A DNA stretch of 20,175 bases from an archaeon (lineage in GTDB: Archaea > Thermoproteota > Bathyarchaeia > TCS64), in NCBI GenBank assembly GCA_020444005.1, contig JAHLLU010000010.1, forward strand, positions 1 through 20,175, written 5' to 3'. The notes under the pieces are model-generated. The model ran no database searches and was not told the DNA's origin. It saw nothing but the letters and a program-made list of their open reading frames with translations. Below, in pieces: positions 7,908 to 14,301 of the stretch; position 1 is the stretch's first letter, and each line of letters opens with the position of its first letter. Made by a program: the position numbers and the translations under genes.

Positions 7908-8309
7908 TCAGTCATCTAAGAAATCGCAGTTTATCTGTTTTATTTTATCTGGGAAAGACTCTAGCTCTGTCTGCATCTTGTTGTACCATTGTTCTAGGTT
8001 CATCTGAATGGTCCATTTGATGCGCTCAGGGGGAACAGGCTTGTACACATATTTGTAGCCACCTAATCCTATGAGTTCCTCTTCCCTTGTAGCAAGTCCT
8101 TTCTCTACAAGGTTTTGGAGTAGGCGTTGAGCGGTTGATCTACTTCTTCCCAGTATCTGTGTAGCTTCTTGGATGGTGACTGGTCCTTTGTTTGCTAGGA
8201 TGCAGTAGGCTTGGATTTCTGTGCTTTTGATGCCTAGGGTGCATTTGATGATCTCTTGTGGGCTTAGCTGGTCTCTGTTTAGGAGGTTTAGTATATCTAT
8301 TAGACTCAT
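7908..8309 (-). CDS. Winged-helix transcriptional regulator (TrmB/MarR-like)
   Basis: The product, 133 residues from the chosen start, has a winged helix at about residues 22-80 counted from that start: LGIKSTEIQAYCILANKG, then TIQEATQILGRSRSTAQRLLQNLVEKGL with a clear recognition helix and a wing (REEELIGLGGYKYVYKPV). A short helical C-terminal region may mediate dimerisation. The frame extends to an ATG at 8336, but the promoter TATA elements (about 8338-8357) lie so close that this codon would precede the transcription start, so ATG 8309 is preferred. It is divergent from thioredoxin with overlapping promoters, and a redox- or stress-linked control of that gene is a reasonable guess. Ligand unknown. 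No cysteine pair suggestive of a thiol sensor is visible. Confidence 0.8.
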   Translation of the reverse strand: MSLIDILNLLNRDQLSPQEIIKCTLGIKSTEIQAYCILANKGPVTIQEATQILGRSRSTAQRLLQNLVEKGLATREEELIGLGGYKYVYKPVPPERIKWTIQMNLEQWYNKMQTELESFPDKIKQINCDFLDD

Positions 8310-8337
8310 ATTAGTGTGTTCAATGATGGTGAACATC

Positions 8338-8358
8338 TTTAAATACCTTTATATTTTG
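8338..8358. promoter_or_regulatory. Overlapping divergent promoters of the regulator and thioredoxin genes
   Basis: The bases tttaaatacctttatattttg contain a TATA box for each direction. On the plus strand ctttatatttt (8347-8357) lies about 26 bases before a start near 8378 for thioredoxin. On the minus strand the tatttaaag / aatataaagg elements place a start near 8318-8324 for the regulator. A protein bound here would affect both genes. Confidence 0.5.
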
Positions 8359-8370
8359 TCGCAAACAAAC

Positions 8371-8376
8371 GAGGAG
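8371..8376 (+). promoter_or_regulatory. Ribosome binding site of thioredoxin
   Basis: GAGGAG ends ten bases before the ATG at 8387 and supports that start. Confidence 0.5.
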
Positions 8377-8386
8377 TGAAATCAAC

Positions 8387-8704
8387 ATGAGTAAACCAGT
8401 TGAAGTAACAGACGCAACATTTGACCAATTCGTCAAAGACAACCCCAAAGTAGTAGTAGACTGCTGGGCAGCCTGGTGCGCCCCATGCAGAATGATCGCC
8501 CCAACAATTGAGGCGCTAGCAGAAGAGAAACCAGACTTCAAATTCGCCAAGCTAGACGTTGACCATAACAGAGCAGTACCTATGAAGTACGGCATAATGA
8601 GCATTCCAACCTTGCTCTACTTTAAGGACGGCGTATTGGTAGACAAAACCCTCGGAGCACTGCCAAAAGCAGCAATCGAGGCAAGGCTAGAAAGACTAGC
8701 CTAG
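8387..8704 (+). CDS. trxA: Thioredoxin
   Basis: A standard 105-residue thioredoxin, a cytosolic dithiol-disulfide exchange protein that reduces protein disulfides using electrons from a thioredoxin reductase, which is not in this window. The active site is WCAPC (about residues 30-34) rather than the more frequent WCGPC; both occur in nature. The conserved buried Asp region (VVVDCWA), the cis-proline loop SIPT, and the final LYFKDG-V strand and helix are all present. A Shine-Dalgarno site supports ATG 8387. It is divergent from the winged-helix regulator and ends against the response regulator gene, their stop codons sharing the palindrome ctag. A second thiol-disulfide protein (9409-9654) lies nearby, which suggests a redox neighbourhood. 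Confidence 0.93.
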   Translation: MSKPVEVTDATFDQFVKDNPKVVVDCWAAWCAPCRMIAPTIEALAEEKPDFKFAKLDVDHNRAVPMKYGIMSIPTLLYFKDGVLVDKTLGALPKAAIEARLERLA

Positions 8705-9246
8705 TTTTTATTACTAAGTTTTTCAGTTATTTTTAGCAATTCATCAGGACTAATAGGCTTTAGCAATATCTCGTCTTTATCAATTCCTTCCGCCACCTCA
8801 CCGTCCAATGTCTCCACTTGTCCTGTGAGGAACACTACGTTCATGTCCTTGTTACGCTCTTTTAGACGATTTCGAAGCTCGGCGCCAGTCGTATCAGGAA
8901 GCTTGTAGTCAAGGATAGCCATATCAAAGTTGAATTGGCTGGCCTTCAGTAGCGCCTGATTACCTGTCTGAGCGGTCTCCACCAAGAACCCTGCATCCTC
9001 TAACAACATCTCAAATGTGTCCGCTAAGAACTGGTCGTCATCAACAATGAGAACGTGGAATATTTTCTCCTCTTGGAACTCTAGTTGTGCTTGATGTTCA
9101 CGGAGTGCTTCACTAAAGTCTGGGTGCCCTTCCAATACGTCCACTATATGCTCCATTCTTTCTACGAGCATGTCCATTTTTTTCTCGTGTTCATTAAGGA
9201 CGTTAATAATTAAGTCAAGTACATCTATCTTTTCGGGGAAACTCAT
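8701..9246 (-). CDS. Stand-alone response regulator with N-terminal coiled coil
   Basis: The product (181 residues from ATG 9246) has a helical N-terminal region of about 60 residues, probably a coiled coil (NVLNEHEKKMDMLVERMEHI), followed by a CheY-like receiver domain. Receiver landmarks are complete: the acidic cluster VDDD, the phosphoacceptor Asp in AILDYKLPD, Thr in FLTG and Lys in LLKP. No output domain follows, so it probably signals by protein contact. No histidine kinase is visible in the window. The frame extends to GTG 9255, but a TATA-like element (agtatac, about 9274-9280) puts the transcription start near 9252, so ATG 9246 is preferred. It is convergent with thioredoxin, with overlapping stops. 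Confidence 0.87.
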   Translation of the reverse strand: MSFPEKIDVLDLIINVLNEHEKKMDMLVERMEHIVDVLEGHPDFSEALREHQAQLEFQEEKIFHVLIVDDDQFLADTFEMLLEDAGFLVETAQTGNQALLKASQFNFDMAILDYKLPDTTGAELRNRLKERNKDMNVVFLTGQVETLDGEVAEGIDKDEILLKPISPDELLKITEKLSNKN

Positions 9247-9276
9247 AGCGGGCACCGGAGTTACTAGATTTACTGT

Positions 9277-9291
9277 ATACTAAGATAGTAT
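9277..9291. promoter_or_regulatory. Inverted repeat in the response-regulator promoter (possible operator)
   Basis: ATACTA-aga-TAGTAT is a perfect 6+6 inverted repeat with a three-base centre. It overlaps the TATA-like element of the response regulator gene, starting 31 bases before its ATG. A dimeric repressor could block transcription there. The sequence is AT-rich, so chance occurrence is possible. Confidence 0.35.
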
Positions 9292-9408
9292 TTAGGTTTT
9301 GAGGTTAGTTCTGGTGTATGTATTTGAAATACGTATTTCATGATACATAATAATTATAGATTATAGTTAGAAAAAGTGAAGAAAAAATAGTATAATGAAT
9401 ATCCTTGA

Positions 9409-9654
9409 CTATATTCCTAAAGCAGACAAAATGGCTGAATCATCAACCACACCAGAAAAAACCCTATCACCTGCCAGAATAATTGGCGCATCCATTATCC
9501 TGCGCTTCATTGCCTCACCAATATACGTCTGCAAACCGGTTTCTTCAATAGTAATCTCCGGGTGATCCTCTGCGATCTTATGGATTCTTTTCTTCATTAT
9601 AACGCATTTTGGGCAAAGGGGTACAGTGATTATGGTCACGTGAGGATTCTGCAT
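9409..9654 (-). CDS. Small thioredoxin/glutaredoxin-like protein with CPKC site
   Basis: This 81-residue protein has the compact thioredoxin fold of archaeal glutaredoxin-like proteins: a first strand TIITVP, then the redox site CPKC (residues 14-17), a basic helix, a second strand (ITIEETG), and the cis-proline loop DAPIIL followed by a GDRVFSG strand. It is expected to exchange thiols and disulfides in the cytosol. The charged CPKC site differs from CPYC/CPHC of typical members, and partner proteins are unknown. A TATA-like ggtttatattg (9674-9684, minus-strand promoter) is centred about 26 bases from the ATG, which points to a leaderless mRNA starting at the codon itself. Fold assignment is fairly sure. 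Confidence 0.8.
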   Translation of the reverse strand: MQNPHVTIITVPLCPKCVIMKKRIHKIAEDHPEITIEETGLQTYIGEAMKRRIMDAPIILAGDRVFSGVVDDSAILSALGI

Positions 9655-9733
9655 ACACGTTGGATATGGTGGGTGGTTTATATTGCTTCATATTATCCAC
9701 AGAATTCCCCAAAGACTCATTGGGGCACTAGGC

Positions 9734-9758
9734 GGAAAGAAGAGAAAAGAAGGGGAAA
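9734..9758 (-). terminator. Pyrimidine-rich terminator after the small orphan gene
   Basis: On the minus strand the bases just after the TAA at 9763-9765 read gttttccccttcttttctcttcttt. Archaeal polymerases stop at such T-rich tracts without needing a hairpin. Its position directly after the stop codon supports the call. Confidence 0.4.
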
Positions 9759-9762
9759 ACTC

Positions 9763-10134
9763 TTACTCGTATTTTATTATATGGTTGGTGAAGTAACAGT
9801 AGTCTTCTGCTGGTGGCTTGTTTTTGAGTTCTGATTTGATTATTTTTTCCAGTAATTGAAGCGATGTGTCTATGGGCTCTATTTTCCTACCTTTTGAGGC
9901 GTTTATCTCTGTAAGCCAGAGTTTGTTATCAGAGCTCCACCTGATCTCCTCAATCATATTATATTTTATATCCAAGGGTTTCTGGTCATCTCCTAACCCG
10001 TTTTGAATGAACATCAACCTGGTGTCAGTGGGCACCAGGAAGCCACGTACATTATCCATAAAACACTCGAAATAGTTCAGTGCTTTTTCGTTTTCTGGGG
10101 TTCCGAGTAATTCATGAGTGTTTGTAAATTCCAT
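9763..10134 (-). CDS. Small orphan protein, possible PH-like fold, under the shared promoter module
   Basis: The 123-residue product is not recognised. The middle has alternating strands (FLVPTDTRLMFIQNG, KPLDIKYNMIEEIRW, NKLWLTEIN) ending in a helix (TSLQLLEKIIKSEL), an order reminiscent of short bacterial/archaeal PH-like domains; this is a weak structural guess. No membrane segment or catalytic motif is visible. The frame extends to TTG 10161, but the promoter TATA element at 10176-10183 predicts transcription from about 10154, so ATG 10134, preceded by AGGAGA, is chosen. Its promoter carries the same 40-base module as the hydrogenase operon and the UspA gene, so it probably belongs to the same response. 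It is separated from the hydrogenase operon by a T-tract terminator. Confidence 0.65.
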   Translation of the reverse strand: MEFTNTHELLGTPENEKALNYFECFMDNVRGFLVPTDTRLMFIQNGLGDDQKPLDIKYNMIEEIRWSSDNKLWLTEINASKGRKIEPIDTSLQLLEKIIKSELKNKPPAEDYCYFTNHIIKYE

Positions 10135-10174
10135 CACTTTCGCCCATCTCCTGAAAAACAATAACCATACACCA

Positions 10175-10214
10175 TAGTATATGCTTTCAGAACATATGGT
10201 AAGTACTATTACGT
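10175..10214 (-). promoter_or_regulatory. Shared 40-base promoter module, copy C (small orphan gene)
   Basis: Read on the minus strand, ACGTAATAGTA is followed at fixed spacing by CTGAAAGCATATACTA. The second block holds the TATA element (GCATATAC). Two other copies at 14711-14750 and 15398-15437 align without gaps. The module lies about 40 bases before the chosen ATG at 10134. Confidence 0.7.
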
Positions 10215-10300
10215 GTCAGTGCCCAGTGTTTTATATGAAAAAAAGAACAATAGTATCAGTCAACATTATCAATATACTAACTAAAACAACTTGACTACCG

Positions 10301-10320
10301 AAAAAATAGAAAAAAATAAG
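10301..10320 (-). terminator. T-tract terminator of the hydrogenase operon
   Basis: The minus strand reads ctta-tttttt-cta-tttttt directly after the ferredoxin stop (10324-10326). Two T6 runs in 20 bases are a typical archaeal intrinsic terminator and separate this operon from the orphan gene downstream. Confidence 0.6.
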
Positions 10321-10323
10321 CCA

Positions 10324-10590
10324 CTACTCGAAGGTTTTTACGCCCTTCTCGTAGTCAGATGCCTCGACGTTATCAAGGGCTGAGATCGCCTTATGCATAC
10401 AAGTTCTGATGCAGGTGTGGCAATAGATGCACTTGAAGGGGTCCCACTCGATCTTTGCCTCATCGGGGTAGACCTTGATGGCTGCTGATGGGCAGATTCG
10501 TTCACAGTCTTGGCACTGGTCACATTTTTGGATGTCAAAGAAGATCTCGCCTCTTGTATCCAGTCGCATACGTAGGATTGGGTCAGCCAT
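10324..10590 (-). CDS. 2x[4Fe-4S] ferredoxin subunit of group 4-type hydrogenase (EchF/NuoI-like)
   Basis: This 88-residue polyferredoxin has two full four-cysteine motifs: CDQCQDCERICP (residues 23-34) and CIYCHTCIRTC (54-64). It would hold two [4Fe-4S] clusters and pass electrons to or from the small subunit of the hydrogenase. The N-terminus MADPILRMRLDTRGEIFFD matches the EchF/NuoI style of short N-terminal strand before the first cluster. It is the last gene of the operon; its ATG follows the large-subunit TAA directly (TAAATG), with a strong AAAGGAGG site upstream (10598-10605). A gene in this place (after the large subunit) corresponds to echF in known Ech operons. Confidence 0.9.
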   Translation of the reverse strand: MADPILRMRLDTRGEIFFDIQKCDQCQDCERICPSAAIKVYPDEAKIEWDPFKCIYCHTCIRTCMHKAISALDNVEASDYEKGVKTFE

Positions 10591-11703
10591 TTAGGCTGCC
10601 TCCTTTATCTCGGTTATACGCTCAGTGCAGCTGATGCATGGGTCGATGCTGTGCACAATAGCCGGGATATTCTGCTTCTTGTCGCCTGTGAGCATTGTTA
10701 GAAGTGGCGGTATATTTGGCATGGTGGGAGTTCGTATCTTCAATCTTTCCAGATGAATGGTACCATTACCCTTACCATAATAGAACACCTCACCCCTAGG
10801 CTGCTCAGTCCTGTATACTATTTCGCCTTCTGGGAAGCCTTCTGATTTGACCGCTATTGGTCCCGTGGGCATCTGTTTCAGTGCTCGTTTGATTAGCTCG
10901 ATGCTTTGGTATGTCTCGTCTAGCCTTACAAGCACCCTTGACTGTACATCACATCCATCATAGGTGATGGGCTCAAAGTCCAACTCACCATATGCTTGGT
11001 AACCGTTACAACGCATATCGTCGGGGATTCCCGAGGCACGGATTACGGGTCCTACTGCTCCGCTGTGAACAGCGTCCTTCTTAGGCAGCAATCCGATGTC
11101 TACGGTTTTGGCTAGGAACTCTGGGTCTTTCCGCATGGTGACTGCCCATGTGTCCATCCGTGTTCTCAGCTTATCTAGTTCAGCAAAGTATTTCTGCGCC
11201 AAGGACTCATCGATGTCCTTGACGGCGCCACCGATCAGGGTTGTGCCCAAGTGTATTCTGTGACCGTTTGTAGCCTCGTTTAGCTGTAGGACTATCTCTC
11301 TGTCTCTCCAGACATCGAGGAATAGCTGTGGGTTTCCCACTGCCTCAGCGAAGAGCCCCAGCCATAGTAGGTGGCTTTGGAGTCTTGCTAGTTCACCCCA
11401 GATGGAGCGTAGGTATTGTGCTCTCTCGGGTATCTCTGTGTCTGTCATCTTTTCGATTAGTCCGGCGTAGGTTTGTCCGTGGATGACGTTACAGATTCCG
11501 CAGATTCGCTCACATAGATACAGGTTTCGTCTGTAGTCGTTGAGTTCTGCGGCTCTTTCTAGTCCTCTGTGGACGTAGCCAATTGTGGGGTCTACTTTGA
11601 TGATTTTGTCTCCGTCAACGTAGAATTGGAATTTTAATGGTTCAGGAAGCAGTACGTCCTGTGGACCAAATGGGAAAGTGGATATGTTTTGTGTGTTACT
11701 CAT
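10591..11703 (-). CDS. [NiFe] hydrogenase large (catalytic) subunit, group 4 / EchE-like
   Basis: The 370-residue protein holds the Ni-Fe centre that splits or makes H2. Both Ni-binding motifs are intact: ERICGICNVIHG (Cys68, Cys71) near the N-terminus and DPCISCTER (Cys356, Cys359) near the C-terminus. Complex I subunit NuoD lacks these cysteines, so this is a hydrogenase, not a respiratory 49-kDa subunit. The opening FPFGPQ and GYVHRGLER segments and the DPCxSCTER ending are of the Ech/group 4 type. Only eight residues follow the Arg after the last CxxC, so C-terminal processing may be minimal or absent. The gene overlaps the upstream fusion gene by 8 bases and has a strong GGAGGTG site. 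No hydrogenase maturation genes (hyp) or membrane subunits are present in the window. Confidence 0.9.
   Translation of the reverse strand: MSNTQNISTFPFGPQDVLLPEPLKFQFYVDGDKIIKVDPTIGYVHRGLERAAELNDYRRNLYLCERICGICNVIHGQTYAGLIEKMTDTEIPERAQYLRSIWGELARLQSHLLWLGLFAEAVGNPQLFLDVWRDREIVLQLNEATNGHRIHLGTTLIGGAVKDIDESLAQKYFAELDKLRTRMDTWAVTMRKDPEFLAKTVDIGLLPKKDAVHSGAVGPVIRASGIPDDMRCNGYQAYGELDFEPITYDGCDVQSRVLVRLDETYQSIELIKRALKQMPTGPIAVKSEGFPEGEIVYRTEQPRGEVFYYGKGNGTIHLERLKIRTPTMPNIPPLLTMLTGDKKQNIPAIVHSIDPCISCTERITEIKEAA
10598..10605 (-). promoter_or_regulatory. Ribosome binding site of the ferredoxin subunit
   Basis: AAAGGAGG on the minus strand lies seven bases before the ATG at 10590, inside the end of the large-subunit gene. 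It shows that internal operon genes here use Shine-Dalgarno initiation. Confidence 0.6.
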
Positions 11704-13498
11704 TCCAGTCGCACCTCCAGCATCTACCAGCTTCTTTAATCGCTGTACATGTCTCGAAGCATTTCTCTACCTCGATAAAGTTCTGGATTCTTGTGTCTGG
11801 GTCAACCTCAGGCAAGTCAACCTGTGGCATTTCATCTAGCTCGTCTCTGTTTATGGGTCTTGGAACATTCTCGTCTAGATCGGGTTCATCGTCTGGCAAA
11901 CCCGTGCCTCCTAGATACTTGTCTATCTCGGAAGCCGCTATGCGTGCATCCCTGATGGCTGCGATCACGCTTGATGTTCCATAAGCAGCGTCTCCTCCTG
12001 CCCATACCTTTTCACGGTTGGTTTTCCCGTTTTCATCGATTACAATGTGTCCACGGCGGTTGACTTCAACGTTCATCTCCGCTGGAACCTGTCCATAGTA
12101 GCCTATGGATGTGATGATGGTGTCTGCTTCAACTGTGGCACCGCTACCTTCTATTGAGACTGGGCGGCGTCTTCCAGATTCGTCAGGTGGTCCAGGGACC
12201 ATTGACTGGAAATATATCTTCAACGGTTTACCGGGGTAGATCTTTATCTGGCTGCTCAGGAAGTCGAAGTTTACTCCCTCCTCCATGGCTCCTTGGATCT
12301 CGTGGATGCTGGCTGGCATCTCGTTCTCTGTACGTCGGTAATAGAGGGTTACTTCCTCGGCTCCTAGCCGTACCGCGGTTCTCGCTGTGTCTACTGCGCT
12401 ATTTCCTCCACCAATGACTACTACGTGTTTTCCGAGCTTTGGTGTCTCGTTTCGTACGTTGACAGCGGTTAGGAAATCGATAAAGTTGATTATTCCTTTG
12501 CTGTCCTCGCCTTCACATCTGAGACTATTGCATTTGTCGGCACCTAGAGCCAGATATACGGCATCGTATTTTGTTAGAAGTTTATCTAGACTACCGATGT
12601 TAGTGTTGAGGTTTACCTCTGCACCAACCTCATCAAGTCTAGCCATTAGCTCCTCGTTCATCAGGTCCTTGGGTAGCCTGTACTTGGGGATACCCCAAGC
12701 CATGGCCCCACCGAGGTAATCGTTTCTTTCAAACAGGGTTACCTTGTGTCCAAGAATGCCTAGGTAGTAGGCGGCGGTTACGCCTGATGGTCCTCCGCCT
12801 ACGACGGCTACTTTTTTGCCTGAAGCGGGTTTGCATTGGATATCCCGTTTATACCCACCGTTCGTTTCAGAGAACCTGTCGGCTGCGTATCTTTTCAGTG
12901 CCCGTATCTGGATGTTTTTGGTTTCAAGTTGTTGTCGGCAACCGTCTTGACATGGCGCAAAACATACTCGGCCTAGTATCGCGGGGATCGGTGCATTGTT
13001 AGTTATGGTGTTATATGCAGCACAGGGATCACCGCGCTCTATTTCTCGGATATATTTTGGTATGTTGACGCTGCCGGGGCACTCTAATCTGCATGGTCCG
13101 GGTTTTCTGAATATGGGGGGTTGAGGACCTGTGGCTGGTTTTAGAAGGGTCATGGGGCTTGATGCTTCTTTCAGCATCTCGCCCTCAAAGTCAACCGCTA
13201 GGTCCTCGAAGCGTAAATCAAAGAGGTCCTGTAGCTCGTTTTCGGCTATGAAGGCGGCTACATAGAGGTTGGTGATGCTTTGTATTGGTTTGCCTTTCTC
13301 CGCTAGCAAGCGAATACTACTCACCTGTTTATCATCCTCAAAATGATAGATTAGTTCAACCTCTTTGTCATTCAGATCATTTGTGGTTATGGTGATGAAT
13401 CGGGCGTCTTTTGCCTTTAGTTTTTTTACTTTAGACAATAGTCCGGGAGTATCCACCGTCTCATCCATTGGACTCTGTTTTGTTATCTCGTATATCAT
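11696..13498 (-). CDS. Fusion: NuoC/EchD-like hydrogenase subunit + GltD/NfnB-like FAD-NAD(P)H oxidoreductase
   Basis: The 600-residue protein has two parts. Residues 1 to about 110 match the NuoC/EchD (30-kDa complex I) domain: ELIYHF, then PIQSITNLYVAAFIAENELQ and DLFDLRF. Residues about 125-600 match the glutamate-synthase small subunit/NfnB family: cysteine region (Cys136, 140, 179, 183, 187; GPCRLECPGSVNIP and GRVCFAPCQDGC), FAD fold GGGPSG (234-239), second dinucleotide fold GGGNSA (363-368), and AGGDA (500-504). A final cysteine group (Cys580, 584, 593, 596; EAGRCWRCD) resembles the segment that starts NfnB-type proteins, here moved to the C-terminus. It would connect NAD(P)H with the hydrogenase. 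The gene overlaps the small subunit by ATGA and the large subunit by 8 bases, as expected for subunits made together. The fusion is continuous, with no frameshift. Confidence 0.88.
   Translation of the reverse strand: MIYEITKQSPMDETVDTPGLLSKVKKLKAKDARFITITTNDLNDKEVELIYHFEDDKQVSSIRLLAEKGKPIQSITNLYVAAFIAENELQDLFDLRFEDLAVDFEGEMLKEASSPMTLLKPATGPQPPIFRKPGPCRLECPGSVNIPKYIREIERGDPCAAYNTITNNAPIPAILGRVCFAPCQDGCRQQLETKNIQIRALKRYAADRFSETNGGYKRDIQCKPASGKKVAVVGGGPSGVTAAYYLGILGHKVTLFERNDYLGGAMAWGIPKYRLPKDLMNEELMARLDEVGAEVNLNTNIGSLDKLLTKYDAVYLALGADKCNSLRCEGEDSKGIINFIDFLTAVNVRNETPKLGKHVVVIGGGNSAVDTARTAVRLGAEEVTLYYRRTENEMPASIHEIQGAMEEGVNFDFLSSQIKIYPGKPLKIYFQSMVPGPPDESGRRRPVSIEGSGATVEADTIITSIGYYGQVPAEMNVEVNRRGHIVIDENGKTNREKVWAGGDAAYGTSSVIAAIRDARIAASEIDKYLGGTGLPDDEPDLDENVPRPINRDELDEMPQVDLPEVDPDTRIQNFIEVEKCFETCTAIKEAGRCWRCDWNE
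11712..11718 (-). promoter_or_regulatory. Ribosome binding site of the hydrogenase large subunit
   Basis: GGAGGTG on the minus strand lies eight bases before the ATG at 11703, within the last codons of the fusion gene. It fixes the start and explains how the overlapping gene is translated. Confidence 0.6.
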
Positions 13499-13941
13499 TC
13501 CGGTTTGCCTTCCTGAGTCAGTTTTTTGATAGCTAGGTTTACTGCATGGATAATCTGTTCAGGCCTTACCGCACAGCCGGGAATATAGACATCAACAGGG
13601 ATCACCTTATCGATTCCGCCGAGAGTGTTTCCACAGTTATGGAATAAGCCACCAGTGCAGGCACAGGTGCCCACAGCGAAAACAAGCTTGGGCTCCTGCA
13701 TCCTATCATAGATGCTTTTCAGAACCTCCTTGTTTCGGTGATTCACTGGTCCAGTAGCTACGAGGGCGTTAGCCTTTGAAGGATCGCCTACTCGGTTTAT
13801 GCCGAGTTTTTTTAAATCCTCGATTCTGGTGAGGGTTGCGAGTATTTCGATGTCGCAGCCGTTGCAGCCGCCACAGTCAAAGTGGACCACTGATATGCCG
13901 TTGTTCTCCTGTGCAGTCTTTTGACTGGTCAAAGGATACAT
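13495..13941 (-). CDS. [NiFe] hydrogenase small subunit, group 4 / EchC-like (NuoB family)
   Basis: The 148-residue protein is the electron-transfer small subunit that sits against the Ni-Fe subunit and binds one proximal [4Fe-4S] cluster. Cysteine motifs are in the family order: CGGCNGCDIE (Cys23, 26, 29), GTCACTGG (Cys93, 95) and PGCAVRPE (Cys123). Its short length and lack of a twin-arginine signal fit the group 4 type, which is cytosolic. The PGCAVRPE block replaces the more usual PGCPPRPE. The gene follows the small uncharacterised gene by nine bases and shares ATGA with the downstream fusion gene. It corresponds to echC in gene order. Confidence 0.9.
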   Translation of the reverse strand: MYPLTSQKTAQENNGISVVHFDCGGCNGCDIEILATLTRIEDLKKLGINRVGDPSKANALVATGPVNHRNKEVLKSIYDRMQEPKLVFAVGTCACTGGLFHNCGNTLGGIDKVIPVDVYIPGCAVRPEQIIHAVNLAIKKLTQEGKPE

Positions 13942-13949
13942 CTAGAGCA

Positions 13950-14300
13950 TCACTTTTCCCGGATAGACGGATACTGGTTGGAGGTATGGGCTTGAGGCAC
14001 CACTTCGTGAGGGTGCCAGACATCATTCGCTTCATACCTACCGAGATCCATTATAACGCAGTGTATTATCTTGCGTTTTAGCCCCAGATTATCAAAGACA
14101 TGTAATGCACCTTTTTTACCAGACTCATCTGGTAGATACATTGCATAACCCCTTGGGGGATTACCGCCGAGGGCGAAAAAGACCGCGCCTACTCCGTTCT
14201 CCGAACAGGGTGATTTGTGTATGTACATCTCTTTGAGGTCTTTATCTTGATGAGTTTCCAGAATTAAATCCTGAACATGTTCTAATGTTATTTCCTGCAT
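13950..14300 (-). CDS. Uncharacterised 116-aa protein, second gene of the hydrogenase operon
   Basis: Not recognised. The frame reaches ATG 14333, but that start would overlap the upstream gene by 32 bases; ATG 14300 lies one base after the upstream TAA and has a GGTGGAG site (14307-14313) at good spacing. The product is soluble-looking: an N-terminal helix (ITLEHVQDLILETH), then probable strands (GVGAVFFALGG, RGYAMYLP, KIIHCVIMDLG) and a His-rich tail (DVWHPHEV). It has a Pro-Cys near residue 32 and no cluster motif. The order of strands with a glycine-proline loop could suit a small alpha/beta or ligand-binding fold. Position inside the operon suggests an accessory or structural subunit, since membrane subunits normally found here are missing. 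Confidence 0.75.
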   Translation of the reverse strand: MQEITLEHVQDLILETHQDKDLKEMYIHKSPCSENGVGAVFFALGGNPPRGYAMYLPDESGKKGALHVFDNLGLKRKIIHCVIMDLGRYEANDVWHPHEVVPQAHTSNQYPSIREK

Positions 14301-14301
14301 T

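Noticed and set aside
8309..8336. ATG 8336 as start of the winged-helix regulator
   Set aside because: The divergent TATA elements lie immediately upstream, so the codon would not be within the transcript.
9562..9834. 90-residue plus-strand frame over the CPKC gene and its upstream region
   Set aside because: It overlaps the CPKC protein and the end of the orphan gene and is composed of Trp/Tyr/Lys-rich chance codons without motif.
9763..10161. TTG start at 10161 for the orphan gene
   Set aside because: The promoter TATA element predicts transcription starting near 10154, downstream of that codon.
10591..11703. Annotation as NADH dehydrogenase subunit NuoD
   Set aside because: Both Ni-binding CxxC pairs are present, which complex I subunits have lost.
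10591..13498. Annotation as a conventional group 3 (bidirectional) NAD(P)-linked hydrogenase
   Set aside because: The small subunit is of the short NuoB/EchC type, the large subunit ends in the Ech-style DPCxSCTER and the gene order is echC-D-E-F, all pointing to group 4 origin.
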